A stretch of DNA of 64,000 nt. It comes from Nemorincola sp044225795 (GTDB taxonomy: Bacteria > Bacteroidota > Bacteroidia > Chitinophagales > Chitinophagaceae). Positions 42,901 to 50,067 of the stretch are shown in pieces. The stretch lies in NCBI GenBank assembly GCA_044225795.1, contig JBGAIF010000003.1, positions 62,001-126,000 on the forward strand, in the 5' to 3' direction. The translations under genes were made by a program, and so were the position numbers. Numbering within the stretch: position 1 is the first letter of the stretch; the number at the start of each line of letters is the position of its first letter. The notes beneath the pieces are model-generated. The model saw only the letters and a program-made list of their open reading frames with translations. It searched no databases and was not told where the DNA came from.

Positions 42901-44549
42901 CGGAAGCGGATAAGCCTAAAGATAAAAAACGGGAAGAGCCGGTTGATGAGCGAAAGGAATTGAAAAAGACATTTCCGTCAATAGACCTTTCTAAGATGAC
43001 GGATGATCAGCTCGATTCTTTGGTTGATGTGCAGCACGAACAAGACAGGGAGAAAGCCAGGGCAGAGAAAGCGAAAAAGAAGGCTGCGCGTAAAGCTGCA
43101 CGTAAGGCCAGGCGGAATAAGCTTCCCGAACTATCAGCCGCTCAGGAGGCTATTGGCAGGCTGCTCACTATGGTAAATCGCGTTACTATTAATGGCACCC
43201 AGACGTCGGGAACTATACTGCCGGGCTATATGGACAGTACCCGCTTCATGGGTGTGAATAATTATTCACTGGCGCCGGGCTATAATTTTGTATATGGCTA
43301 TCAGCCTGATTATGCATGGTTGGCAAGTCAGGCAGCCGCGGGCAGGCTCACCCGAGATTCGCTGTTCAATGCTCAGTTGCAACAAACATATTCCCGCAAC
43401 ATCAATGCAAATGCTTCACTTGTGCCTGTAAAGGATCTTCGTGTTGACCTTTCTTTACAACAGACCTTTAGCAAATCGCATAGTGAGCTGTATGCAGATA
43501 CCGGTTCGGGTACATTTGCGCATTTCAATCCATATGAATCAGGCTCTTTTACCATAAGCTATGTTTCCTTACATGCTTTGTTTAACCGTACTGATGTAAA
43601 CTCTGAGATATACAGGCATTTCCAGGATGGACTCCCGGTTATTGCGGCACGGCTGGGTAAAAGCAATCCATATACAAATGGCCTGCCCGATCCTAATGAT
43701 CCGAAATACCAGAAAGGATACACAAAGTTCTCTCAGGATGTGCTGGTTCCGGCTTTCATTGCGGCATATGGAGGCAAGAATGCCGCTACACAACCATTGG
43801 TAGATTACAAACACGACCGCATATCCGACAATCCGTTTCGTTATTACACGCCACTGCCAAACTGGAAGGTTGACTACCTCGGTCTCACCAAATTGCCGGG
43901 CTTCTCTCAGATATTCAACACGTTCAAAGTGTCGCACAATTTTACCGGTTCATTGGCAATGAACGGGTTTACATCCAACTTGTTATTCTCTGATCTTTAC
44001 GGGTTGGGATTCCCGTCTTTTATCGATCCGATATCCGGAAACTATGTTCCGTTCTTCCAGGTGCCTAACGTAACAATTACACAGGCATTCAATCCGTTGA
44101 TCGGTTTTGACGCAGCGTTAAAGAATAATGTAACAGGCCGTTTCGAGGTTAGAAAATCGAAGATGGAAAGCCTTAGTCTTATTGACTACCAGATAAGTGA
44201 AAATATGAGTACTGAGTACGTTATAGGTGCCGGTTTCCGTAAAAAAGGCGTAAGACTACCTTTTAAGGTTTTTGGTGTTCAGAAATTAAAGAACGAACTC
44301 ATTGGAAAACTTGACATAGGACTACGTGACGATAAGTCCAGCAATACATTCCTGTCAAATAACATCAGCATAGTATCACGCGGACAGAAAGTATTGCGTA
44401 TTGCTCCCAGCATCGATTATTCGGTGACGCAGAAATTGACACTCCACTTTTTCTTCGACAGGCAGCAGACCATTCCTTATGTATCCAACTCATATCCTAC
44501 TACAACCACCAGGGCGGGAGTTACCCTGAGATTCTCATTTGCACAATAG
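36951..44549 (+). CDS. sprA: SprA, type IX secretion translocon / gliding motility protein
   Basis: 2532 aa, in the size range of SprA, the giant outer-membrane barrel that forms the protein-conducting channel of type IX secretion. The start is TTG at 36951, chosen because it begins a signal peptide (KRNYGYRILLFIALVAAI) and no ATG gives one. Family-typical stretches include DFLRNPTYLTFDEYQ near residue 110, GTTSSYDLKFPSAAW in the middle, and a C-terminal beta strand ending in RLRFSFAQ-like VTLRFSFAQ. An unusual Lys/Ala/Asp-rich insert occupies about residues 1915-2065. It needs partners (PorV, Plug, PorK-N, not in the window). The T9SS-tagged hydrolase at 9380 is a likely client. Confidence 0.96.
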   Translation: MKGKRNYGYRILLFIALVAAIASAAARGYRPYFLHYTPEPDTTAAKDTTSSSDSTRKLRFPIYDKTGSPDLDRDRPKSIDLADPKNERSGFEYDADSNRYNYNDRLGSDFLRNPTYLTFDEYQKYRAKEDENGYWQRRLDGLMQFNKTPELPQMYKEGIFNRIFGGDAISVKPQGNVDVTFGGNWQNIKNPTLNQRAQKYGVFDFDMQMNINLLATVGDKLKLNISNNTKATFDYQNVQKLDYSGKEDEMLKKIEAGNVSFPLKSNLISGVQSLFGIKTQLQFGKLWVTTVLSQQKSQRKSLTIQGGAQSQQIAIKAGNYEENKDFLLAQYFKNNYNKALKDFPKINSVVTINKVEVWVTNRTGAVTGVRDVLCFMDLGEADPYYKPLYNPASGVRSGLPDNNSNRLYAQLLQNPFGRQQRSATNAATALGLTQGQDFERTTARKLSATEYTFNPQLGYVMLNTQLNSDDVLGVAYRYTYRGKVYQVGEFAEDLPPDTTNPKVLFLKLMKGTASRPTLPVWGLMMKNVYALGGLGVSKDNFMLNVFYQDPGGGEKRYVPEGPKVGTPFLTMLNLDRLNAQGEPQPDGVFDFVEGVTINTQQGKIIFPVLEPFGNDLRPAFDDPANPNPVLDRKYIFQVLYDSTKTIAMQNQQTDRYILRGSYKSSSSSDIFLGGFQIPPGSVSVSAGGTKLVENQDYSVDYGLGRIKILNTGILNSGVPINVQYEDNATFGFQQQNFMGTRLDYYLNRNLTLGATAMRLTERPFTQQVTFGEDPIKNSVLGADANYQREVAALTRLLDKLPVYSTTAPSFLNGSVEVATLLPGHPKQIDALDPEGAVYIDNFEGTTSSYDLKFPSAAWALSSTPFGAVDKLGQHLFPEAAQSDQLTNGMNRARLAWYSIEPTLVDPGTSVPKYVKDDPNQHYIRLVQAQDVFPNQQSLALQSSLPTFDLSFYPKERGPYNFDATNIDANTGELLNPEKRWGGIARAIDNTDFEASNVQYVQFWVMDPFINKPAGTQGGSLYFNLGDISEDILKDSRLFFENGIPAPFDPLKLDTTIWGYVPKFEQQITRAFDNDLSARALQDVGYDGLPDQASVSGQFSEQQIFAGFLRQLRLKLGANNPAYLAAEKDPSNDDYHYFRGSDYDAANNGDGLYVTQRYKKFNGPDGNSPVQDPKAAYSSSATTIPESEDLNRDNTMNEGESYFQYRIDFTPNMHVGTNNIISIQENEVKLPNGNREKEKWYQFKIPVENYDRKVGGIGDFRSIRFIRMFMTGWQDSTFLRFATLELGRNQWRTFNYSLTTPGENQPQQNQGLTDFTVTSVSIEENSARQPINYVIPPGVNRQQTAAPQGQTLLLNEKSLSLKTCALQDGDARAVFKEVNVDMRQFSNLRMFVHGESMVGLAPVKDADVSVFVRIGSDFTNNYYEYRMPLTITPATATQDATIIWPASNEMDLLLQDLVNAKKERDNNNIPIYQPYTRKDSKGNTIIVIGNPNIAGAKNVMLGVINPKKTNQTPGDDGLPKCFEVWFDELRMAGISDQAGYAAAGKVGVQLADLGNVNASGSMHTPGYGNIDQKIQQRSQDHYTQYNTSTNLSLGKLMPKAWGVTLPFFAGYTQSVSNPKYDPNDADVLIEDELKVAKSAQARDSIKKATQDFTSITSFNLSNVRIQGNTAMPAKTVRAPWSIKNFDFGYSYNDQYKHNPTIESDHLITQKYGIGYTYSMKPKPFEPFKSAIKSKSKWFGLIRDINITPLPSTFTVRNDLTHIYEETHIRNINDGSGYKIPPTYYKLFTWNRMYTLRWELMRSISLDYTATNISRVDEPWGKINTPAKKDSVFRSIRSFGHNTSYVQTFNSSYNVPTAKLPLTDWIGLRLGYSATYSWTGAAPVAYDLGNTIGNTQTETVAGELNMKTLYNKSRWLRAIDAPRKPKKSAAKTNAPTLSKSGGADKKEVKDLRKKSDDKGKGLEKDAPPGKSADMKGPASSDDAKKPEADKPKDKKREEPVDERKELKKTFPSIDLSKMTDDQLDSLVDVQHEQDREKARAEKAKKKAARKAARKARRNKLPELSAAQEAIGRLLTMVNRVTINGTQTSGTILPGYMDSTRFMGVNNYSLAPGYNFVYGYQPDYAWLASQAAAGRLTRDSLFNAQLQQTYSRNINANASLVPVKDLRVDLSLQQTFSKSHSELYADTGSGTFAHFNPYESGSFTISYVSLHALFNRTDVNSEIYRHFQDGLPVIAARLGKSNPYTNGLPDPNDPKYQKGYTKFSQDVLVPAFIAAYGGKNAATQPLVDYKHDRISDNPFRYYTPLPNWKVDYLGLTKLPGFSQIFNTFKVSHNFTGSLAMNGFTSNLLFSDLYGLGFPSFIDPISGNYVPFFQVPNVTITQAFNPLIGFDAALKNNVTGRFEVRKSKMESLSLIDYQISENMSTEYVIGAGFRKKGVRLPFKVFGVQKLKNELIGKLDIGLRDDKSSNTFLSNNISIVSRGQKVLRIAPSIDYSVTQKLTLHFFFDRQQTIPYVSNSYPTTTTRAGVTLRFSFAQ

Positions 44550-44596
44550 TATGCATGAATTGGTATTGTGCCGTGCGAAGTGTACTTTAGATCCCA

Positions 44597-46195
44597 ATGG
44601 CTGCTTTCCTCAATAAGGGTAAGACATTGCTGTATGCAGGTGTCTTTTTGTGTCTGTTACAGATATGGCTTCCGGGCTTCTATCTCACTGGCGACGGTCC
44701 TTGCCATTTATACAATGCCCGTATCATGCATGACATTTGGAGCGGACAAAATGTTGATCTGTACAGGTCCTTTTTTGAGGTAGGCTATCAGCCACACCCC
44801 AATTGGTTGTCAACAGTACTTCTTGCCGGGCTGATGTTCCTAGTGAAGGCAGTGGTTGCTGAGAAGTTATTTCTTAGCATTTATGTGCTGGTCTATATTT
44901 CGGGTTTTTATCTCTTATTAAAGAAGTTGAGCCCGGGAGGATACTACTGGGTTTTATCAGTTTTTTTACTGGTTTTCCCGCTTACACTCGCAAAAGGGTT
45001 TTATAACTTTTCATTTAGCATCGGCTTTTATTTCTGGATAATATACCTCTGGATCCTTTTATTAGAGCACATTTCATGGCAGCGGGTGGGTGGCCTTCTG
45101 TGTTTGATCGCTACAGTTTTTTTTACACATTTGCTGGCATTCGTATTTGCTGCCTTTACCTGCCTGGCATTGCTTTTCTCATGGTGTATTGCATTCGGGC
45201 AACCGCGTGCCTTGCTGAAGAAGTATTCATTTTCAAGGTTGTCTCTGTTATTTTTATTATTTGCTCCATTTATTCTTTTGTCCTTTTGGTTCACTGGTGC
45301 TCAGGGCGGGTTACAGTTGCAGTTGACACATCATTTTTATCGTATGGTCGAGCTGTTTCAATTGAAGTTTCTCGTTACGGTAACAAATAGGGAATATCTG
45401 TTCCTGTATGTTGCGTCGGGAATGATGTTCCTGTTATTCTTCTATGTTATGTTCCAGTGTAAACAGTGGAGAAGGATACAGAAATTCGATGGTTTGTTGA
45501 TAACTCTTGTACTCGCATTAGTGATCTATTTGTTCTTCCCCGAGTCTTTTATGGGGCATCTCATCCTCATTAGTATGCGCGTTCAGTTGTATATTCTGGT
45601 GTTGATATTATGTTGTATCGCTTACCTGCTCCCGGATAATAAACTTAAGAACTCAGTCGGCATATTGTTCTTCATTTGTTTTGTTGGTCTTACACTCACG
45701 CGTATTCGTATTCAGTTAAAAGCTTCAGATGGTGTCACGGAGGTGCTATCAGCATCTGGTAATATAAAGCCCGGTTCTGTATTGCTGCCGCTCGACTTTG
45801 AACCGCAGGGTAAGGACACGGAAGGGAATATTATCTCAGATAATTACTTGTTTGCCCATGTCGCGCAGTATATAGGTGCAAATATCCCTTTGATCATTCT
45901 TGATAATTATGAAGCAAATATGGGTTACTTTCCTTTACACTGGATTGATAAAATGAATCCTTATTATAACCTAAGTGTTGATGCCGGTATAGAGGGGCAC
46001 CCTCCTGCCGCCGATTTGGCACATTATGAAGCGGTAAGTGGCCGTCAGCCCGATTATATTCTTATGTGGTGTTATAATGACAGCTACCTGTCCGATCCCG
46101 GTTTCAGCAGGTTGTACCACGATATTGTGGCGGGGTATCACCAGGTGTATATATCGCCGGCAAAACGCGCTGTCTTGTTTGAGAAAAACGGGTAA
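44597..46195 (+). CDS. Polytopic membrane protein, GT-C-like
   Basis: 532 aa with about eleven predicted membrane helices and a soluble C-terminal domain (about 390-532). Just after the first helix is the loop FYLTGDGPCHLYNARI (about 28-43), with an Asp where GT-C sugar transferases have their catalytic acid, so a lipid-linked-sugar glycosyltransferase is plausible; the exact family is not recognised. It begins 47 nt after sprA on the same strand, and its expression may partly depend on that operon. No motif proves the activity. Confidence 0.7.
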   Translation: MAAFLNKGKTLLYAGVFLCLLQIWLPGFYLTGDGPCHLYNARIMHDIWSGQNVDLYRSFFEVGYQPHPNWLSTVLLAGLMFLVKAVVAEKLFLSIYVLVYISGFYLLLKKLSPGGYYWVLSVFLLVFPLTLAKGFYNFSFSIGFYFWIIYLWILLLEHISWQRVGGLLCLIATVFFTHLLAFVFAAFTCLALLFSWCIAFGQPRALLKKYSFSRLSLLFLLFAPFILLSFWFTGAQGGLQLQLTHHFYRMVELFQLKFLVTVTNREYLFLYVASGMMFLLFFYVMFQCKQWRRIQKFDGLLITLVLALVIYLFFPESFMGHLILISMRVQLYILVLILCCIAYLLPDNKLKNSVGILFFICFVGLTLTRIRIQLKASDGVTEVLSASGNIKPGSVLLPLDFEPQGKDTEGNIISDNYLFAHVAQYIGANIPLIILDNYEANMGYFPLHWIDKMNPYYNLSVDAGIEGHPPAADLAHYEAVSGRQPDYILMWCYNDSYLSDPGFSRLYHDIVAGYHQVYISPAKRAVLFEKNG

Positions 46196-46244
46196 AATGG
46201 TAGGTTTACCGGGTTGGTAAACCATAACCATGAGCAAAAAAACG

Positions 46245-46252
46245 TATATTTG
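46245..46252 (+). promoter_or_regulatory. Putative -7 element of the paa operon (TATATTTG)
   Basis: TATATTTG fits TAnnTTTG and lies 21 nt before the paaA ATG. No -33 element with normal spacing was found. Confidence 0.35.
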
Positions 46253-46273
46253 CAACATAAAATTTTCTAATAG

Positions 46274-47221
46274 ATGACTGTTCATTCTTTTCAGGAACAT
46301 TTTGATAGCCTGATAGACCGGGAGATAGCTATTGAACCAAAGGACTGGATGCCTGATGACTATAGGAAAACCCTGATTCGTCAGATTTCACAGCACGCCC
46401 ATAGCGAGATCATTGGTATGCTGCCGGAAGGCAACTGGATCACGCGTGCGCCTAGTCTTCGCCGCAAAGCGGTGTTGCTGGCAAAGGTGCAGGACGAGGC
46501 CGGTCACGGACTATACTTATACAGCGCTGCGGAAACACTTGGTGTTAGCCGCGATGAGCTGTACGATCAGTTGCACACAGGAAAAGCAAAGTATTCTTCC
46601 ATATTTAACTATCCTACCATTACCTGGGCCGACATGGGTGCGATAGGCTGGTTGGTTGATGGAGCCGCTATTATGAACCAGGTGCCCTTGTGCCGCACAT
46701 CATACGGTCCGTATGCTCGTGCCATGGTGCGTGTATGCAAGGAGGAAAGCTTTCACCAGCGCCAGGGATTTGAAATAATGCTCACACTCGCAAAAGGGTC
46801 TGAAGTGCAGCGCAAGATGGCGCAGGACGCTTTTAACAGGTGGTGGTGGCCTTCGCTGATGATGTTTGGCCCGCCAGATGCAGAAAGTCCGCATACAGAG
46901 CAGAGTGTAAGATGGCGTATCAAGCGCCTCACCAATGATGAGTTAAGGCAGAAGTTTGTGGACGTTACCGTAGAGCAGGCAAAGGTGCTTGGTCTCGATA
47001 TGCCGGATAAAGATATTAAGTGGAATGAGGAGCGCGGTCATTACGATTTCGGAAAGATCAACTGGGATGAGTTCTGGAATGTGGTGAAGGGCAACGGGCC
47101 ATGTAATAAGCAGCGCCTTGCCACCAGGAAAAAGGCGTGGGAAGATGGCAAGTGGGTGAGAGATGCCGCAATGGCACATGCCGAAAAGCGCAAAGCACGT
47201 AATAAGGCGAAAGCGGCATAA
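46274..47221 (+). CDS. paaA: 1,2-phenylacetyl-CoA epoxidase, catalytic subunit A
   Basis: 315 aa. PaaA is the di-iron subunit that epoxidises the ring of phenylacetyl-CoA using oxygen. Two ferritin-like ExxH metal motifs are visible: DEAGH (about residue 76) and EESFH (about 160), spaced as in the family. It is followed by paaB (24 nt) and paaC, so the A-B-C core of the monooxygenase is encoded together. paaD and paaE are not beside it. Confidence 0.96.
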   Translation: MTVHSFQEHFDSLIDREIAIEPKDWMPDDYRKTLIRQISQHAHSEIIGMLPEGNWITRAPSLRRKAVLLAKVQDEAGHGLYLYSAAETLGVSRDELYDQLHTGKAKYSSIFNYPTITWADMGAIGWLVDGAAIMNQVPLCRTSYGPYARAMVRVCKEESFHQRQGFEIMLTLAKGSEVQRKMAQDAFNRWWWPSLMMFGPPDAESPHTEQSVRWRIKRLTNDELRQKFVDVTVEQAKVLGLDMPDKDIKWNEERGHYDFGKINWDEFWNVVKGNGPCNKQRLATRKKAWEDGKWVRDAAMAHAEKRKARNKAKAA

Positions 47222-47245
47222 TTATTGATTTAAAAATTCAGATCA

Positions 47246-47542
47246 GTGCAGAATAACAATAAAAATGAATGGCCGTTGTGGGAGGTTTTTATCCGCAGTA
47301 AGGCCGGGCTCGATCATAAACACGCGGGTAGCCTTCATGCTGCCGATGCGGAAATGGCCATGGAGAATGCGCGTGACGTATATACACGCCGCATGGAAGG
47401 CGTCAGTATATGGGTAGTGGAGAGCAGGTACATCCATGCATCCGACCCTGGCCAGTCAGACTCTATGTATGAGCCGGCTACTGATAAGATATACAGGCAC
47501 CCCACGTTCTACAATTTGCCCGACGAGGTGAAGCACATGTAG
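47246..47542 (+). CDS. paaB: 1,2-phenylacetyl-CoA epoxidase subunit B
   Basis: 98 aa, the usual size. The GTG at 47246 is the start; it gives the normal N-terminus leading to WPLWEVFIRSKAGLDHKHAG, a conserved PaaB stretch, and no in-frame ATG is available. PaaB is a small structural subunit thought to bridge PaaAC units. It lies 24 nt after paaA and 53 nt before paaC. Confidence 0.93.
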   Translation: MQNNNKNEWPLWEVFIRSKAGLDHKHAGSLHAADAEMAMENARDVYTRRMEGVSIWVVESRYIHASDPGQSDSMYEPATDKIYRHPTFYNLPDEVKHM

Positions 47543-47595
47543 GACAGATCTATTTAAGAACTTTTGTTGCCTCGTGCAACGTCAAAATATTATTC

Positions 47596-48429
47596 ATGGG
47601 AGCTGATTCTTCCAAAGCACTACTGGAATATACATTGCGTCTGGCAGACGACGCGCTCATCATCGGACACAGGCTGAGTGAGTGGTGTGGGCATGGGCCT
47701 ATCCTGGAGCAGGACATAGCGCTCACTAATACAGCGCTCGATCATCTTGGCCGCACACGCACACTCTATCAGTACGCTGCCGATCAGTTCAATCACCGCT
47801 CATCTGAAGATCGGCTGGCGATATTTTCGTCAGTGGTGTTGAAAGATATCGTAGCTTCCGGAAAGAAGATAGTAGAGGACGATCTTGCCGGTTTCAGGGA
47901 TGCGTGGGATTTCAGGAATCTGTTATTGCTCGAGCAGCCAAATGTTGACTGGGCATATACCGTCGTTCGCTCGTTCTTTTACGATACTTTCAATTATTTC
48001 TTTTTTACTGAGTTAATGAAGAGCAAGGATGATACATTGTCATCAGTTGCGGAAAAATCCTTAAAAGAAGTTACCTATCATCTCCGTTGGAGCAGTGAGT
48101 GGGTAGTTCGTCTCGGCGATGGTACCGACGAAAGTCATGACCGCATTCAGCTTGCTGTCAATGACCTATGGATGTACACCGGCGAGATGTTCTCGATGAA
48201 TGATACAGATAAAGTGCTCATTGAAGAGGGGATAGCAACAGACCTTAGTTTTGTGAGAACACAATGGATGGAGCGCGTAAAGGCGGTCCTGGAGGAAGCC
48301 ACTCTCACAACGCCCGCAGAGACGTGGATGCAGCAGGGAGGAAGGGAAGGCCGCCACTCAGAGCATCTTGGTTATATTCTCGCCGAGCTGCAGTTTATGC
48401 AGCGTACCTACCCCGGTATGGAATGGTAG
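47596..48429 (+). CDS. paaC: 1,2-phenylacetyl-CoA epoxidase structural subunit C
   Basis: 277 aa, ferritin-like but non-catalytic partner of PaaA. Segments typical of PaaC include LADDALIIGHRLSEWCG (about 16-32), ALDHLGRTRTLYQYA and EVTYHLRWSSEWVVRLGDG. It ends exactly where the convergent GT-C-like gene ends (stops at 48429 and 48430, no spacer). paaD would normally follow but is absent here. Confidence 0.95.
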   Translation: MGADSSKALLEYTLRLADDALIIGHRLSEWCGHGPILEQDIALTNTALDHLGRTRTLYQYAADQFNHRSSEDRLAIFSSVVLKDIVASGKKIVEDDLAGFRDAWDFRNLLLLEQPNVDWAYTVVRSFFYDTFNYFFFTELMKSKDDTLSSVAEKSLKEVTYHLRWSSEWVVRLGDGTDESHDRIQLAVNDLWMYTGEMFSMNDTDKVLIEEGIATDLSFVRTQWMERVKAVLEEATLTTPAETWMQQGGREGRHSEHLGYILAELQFMQRTYPGMEW

Positions 48430-49971
48430 TTAATTAATCTTATATATTCTTAATATAGTACTATTAAGTACTCTAAAAGATTTGATTTCTGTATTCGTAT
48501 AGTCCTTAGGGTGAGTTCTGAAATTTGTAATCATGTAGTCAGCATGTTCAACATCTGTAATGTCGATTCGTCTTATGTCACGTGTTTCCAACATCAGAAT
48601 ATTGTTATCCAAAGGCACATCAGCAGAAGGTAGTCTGCATAGGTGAATAGTTTTTCTAAGGTCTGTCTTTAGCAGATATTCTAGCCCTTGCTTAAAGCTT
48701 GGTCCCCAGTAATCGAGGTCATAGTGAAGGCGGAGGTATTCATTATCATGAGAAACAAATTCATTAAAATATACTTCATGGAAAGGGTGGTTTCTTACCA
48801 TGAAGTATATAACGTCAGAAGCCTGAAACAAGCTTAATGACAGCGATAATACCTTCAATTTCTTATTATTCATTCTGTTTATCGCATAAGCTGCCATGAG
48901 AACGAAAGGTGGGTATATAAAGTATAAATGACGCCAATCGTCATATACGACCGAGTTAAGTGAAATAATTGCAACAATGGGAACAGTGAATGACAAAAGG
49001 AACAACAAAAGATTCCTGTTTGAATTGTTCCCCAAAAAAGATACAGGGTTTTTAAGTATGCTTAAGCAAACACACGCAATACCTGTACATCCGGCTATAA
49101 GCCAAATAATCGGCGTGGTTATTATAAGCCAGGTAGGTATATATATCCATGGCAAATTTTGAGCTGACATTGTTTTGCCTTGAAAAAAAACATCGCCTCC
49201 ATATATCGTATAATGGGCTAATGTACGATAGCTATCTACAAACTTGACTATAGGGTGTTTCCATATATATGGCCAGCTAACGTAAGTTGCAAATAAAAAT
49301 CCTGCAACAAACAAGAGGATTTGCTGAAATGATTTGATGATCTTTTCTTTTTTAGTTATTGAAGCAGTAGAGTCAATAATTAAAAAAAACAAAATAAAAC
49401 AAAACTGCATAATTCCCATAATTCGTATTCCGGTAGCATAACCGCAGGCAAGCCCTGCTAAAAGAAAAAGGTACTTTTTTTGTTTTTCAAAAGCTGCTTG
49501 AATTGTCGTTAATGTGATAAGGGTCATGGAAAGGAATGGGAGATCTTTACTGTTGAAAAAGGAATGCGCATATAAACGTGGCATTGCTATAAGCATAACG
49601 AAGCATAAACTGGCAATAAGTCTGCTTTTATACAATCGAAAGGAAAGAATATACATTGCAAGCGCACTTAATAGAAAAAGGATGTGTGTAGCAATATGGC
49701 GCATTAGATAAACATCTCGAGGAACAATGATTTTCATTTTTTGTTCAAGAATAACTAATAGCATTTCAAAGGCAGCACCATGATTATCGTTTGGAGTTTG
49801 AAACAGGGTATGATCGTTATGGAAAGCATAGTTATAGTTGAGCAAACCCGGGCCTCGTTGAAATGGTTCATCCCATGCTATACCATAATCTTGATACGTT
49901 AAGGCACACACTACTAATGCTGTAATAAACAGTATGACTCCTGGTGCATAAGCAAGAATTTTTTCTTTCAC
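48430..49971 (-). CDS. GT-C family membrane glycosyltransferase-like protein
   Basis: 513 aa, about eleven membrane helices. The first loop has YGIAWDEPFQRG (about 29-40), the acidic D-E pair typical of GT39/ArnT-like GT-C enzymes that take sugar from polyprenyl-phosphate donors. Acceptor and sugar are unknown. Its DNA is clearly more AT-rich than the paa genes and the genes after 51428, so recent transfer is possible. It abuts paaC with zero spacer and diverges from the next membrane gene across 96 bp. Confidence 0.75.
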   Translation of the reverse strand: MKEKILAYAPGVILFITALVVCALTYQDYGIAWDEPFQRGPGLLNYNYAFHNDHTLFQTPNDNHGAAFEMLLVILEQKMKIIVPRDVYLMRHIATHILFLLSALAMYILSFRLYKSRLIASLCFVMLIAMPRLYAHSFFNSKDLPFLSMTLITLTTIQAAFEKQKKYLFLLAGLACGYATGIRIMGIMQFCFILFFLIIDSTASITKKEKIIKSFQQILLFVAGFLFATYVSWPYIWKHPIVKFVDSYRTLAHYTIYGGDVFFQGKTMSAQNLPWIYIPTWLIITTPIIWLIAGCTGIACVCLSILKNPVSFLGNNSNRNLLLFLLSFTVPIVAIISLNSVVYDDWRHLYFIYPPFVLMAAYAINRMNNKKLKVLSLSLSLFQASDVIYFMVRNHPFHEVYFNEFVSHDNEYLRLHYDLDYWGPSFKQGLEYLLKTDLRKTIHLCRLPSADVPLDNNILMLETRDIRRIDITDVEHADYMITNFRTHPKDYTNTEIKSFRVLNSTILRIYKIN

Positions 49972-50052
49972 AGGCTCCCTTTTCCTGATAAAAATAGTTA
50001 ATAAAGCAAATTGTCAACGATCTTATTAAACAATATATTCAAATACCCATTG

Positions 50053-50060
50053 TATATTTG
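50053..50060 (+). promoter_or_regulatory. Putative -7 element (TATATTTG) very close to the start codon
   Basis: TATATTTG ends 7 nt before the GTG start at 50068. If used, the transcript would be nearly leaderless. No -33 match was found at normal distance. Confidence 0.3.
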
Positions 50061-50067
50061 ATACGTT

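Noticed and set aside
49972..50067. Riboswitch or structured leader between the divergent membrane genes
   Set aside because: Only 96 bp, AT-rich, no stem of note found.
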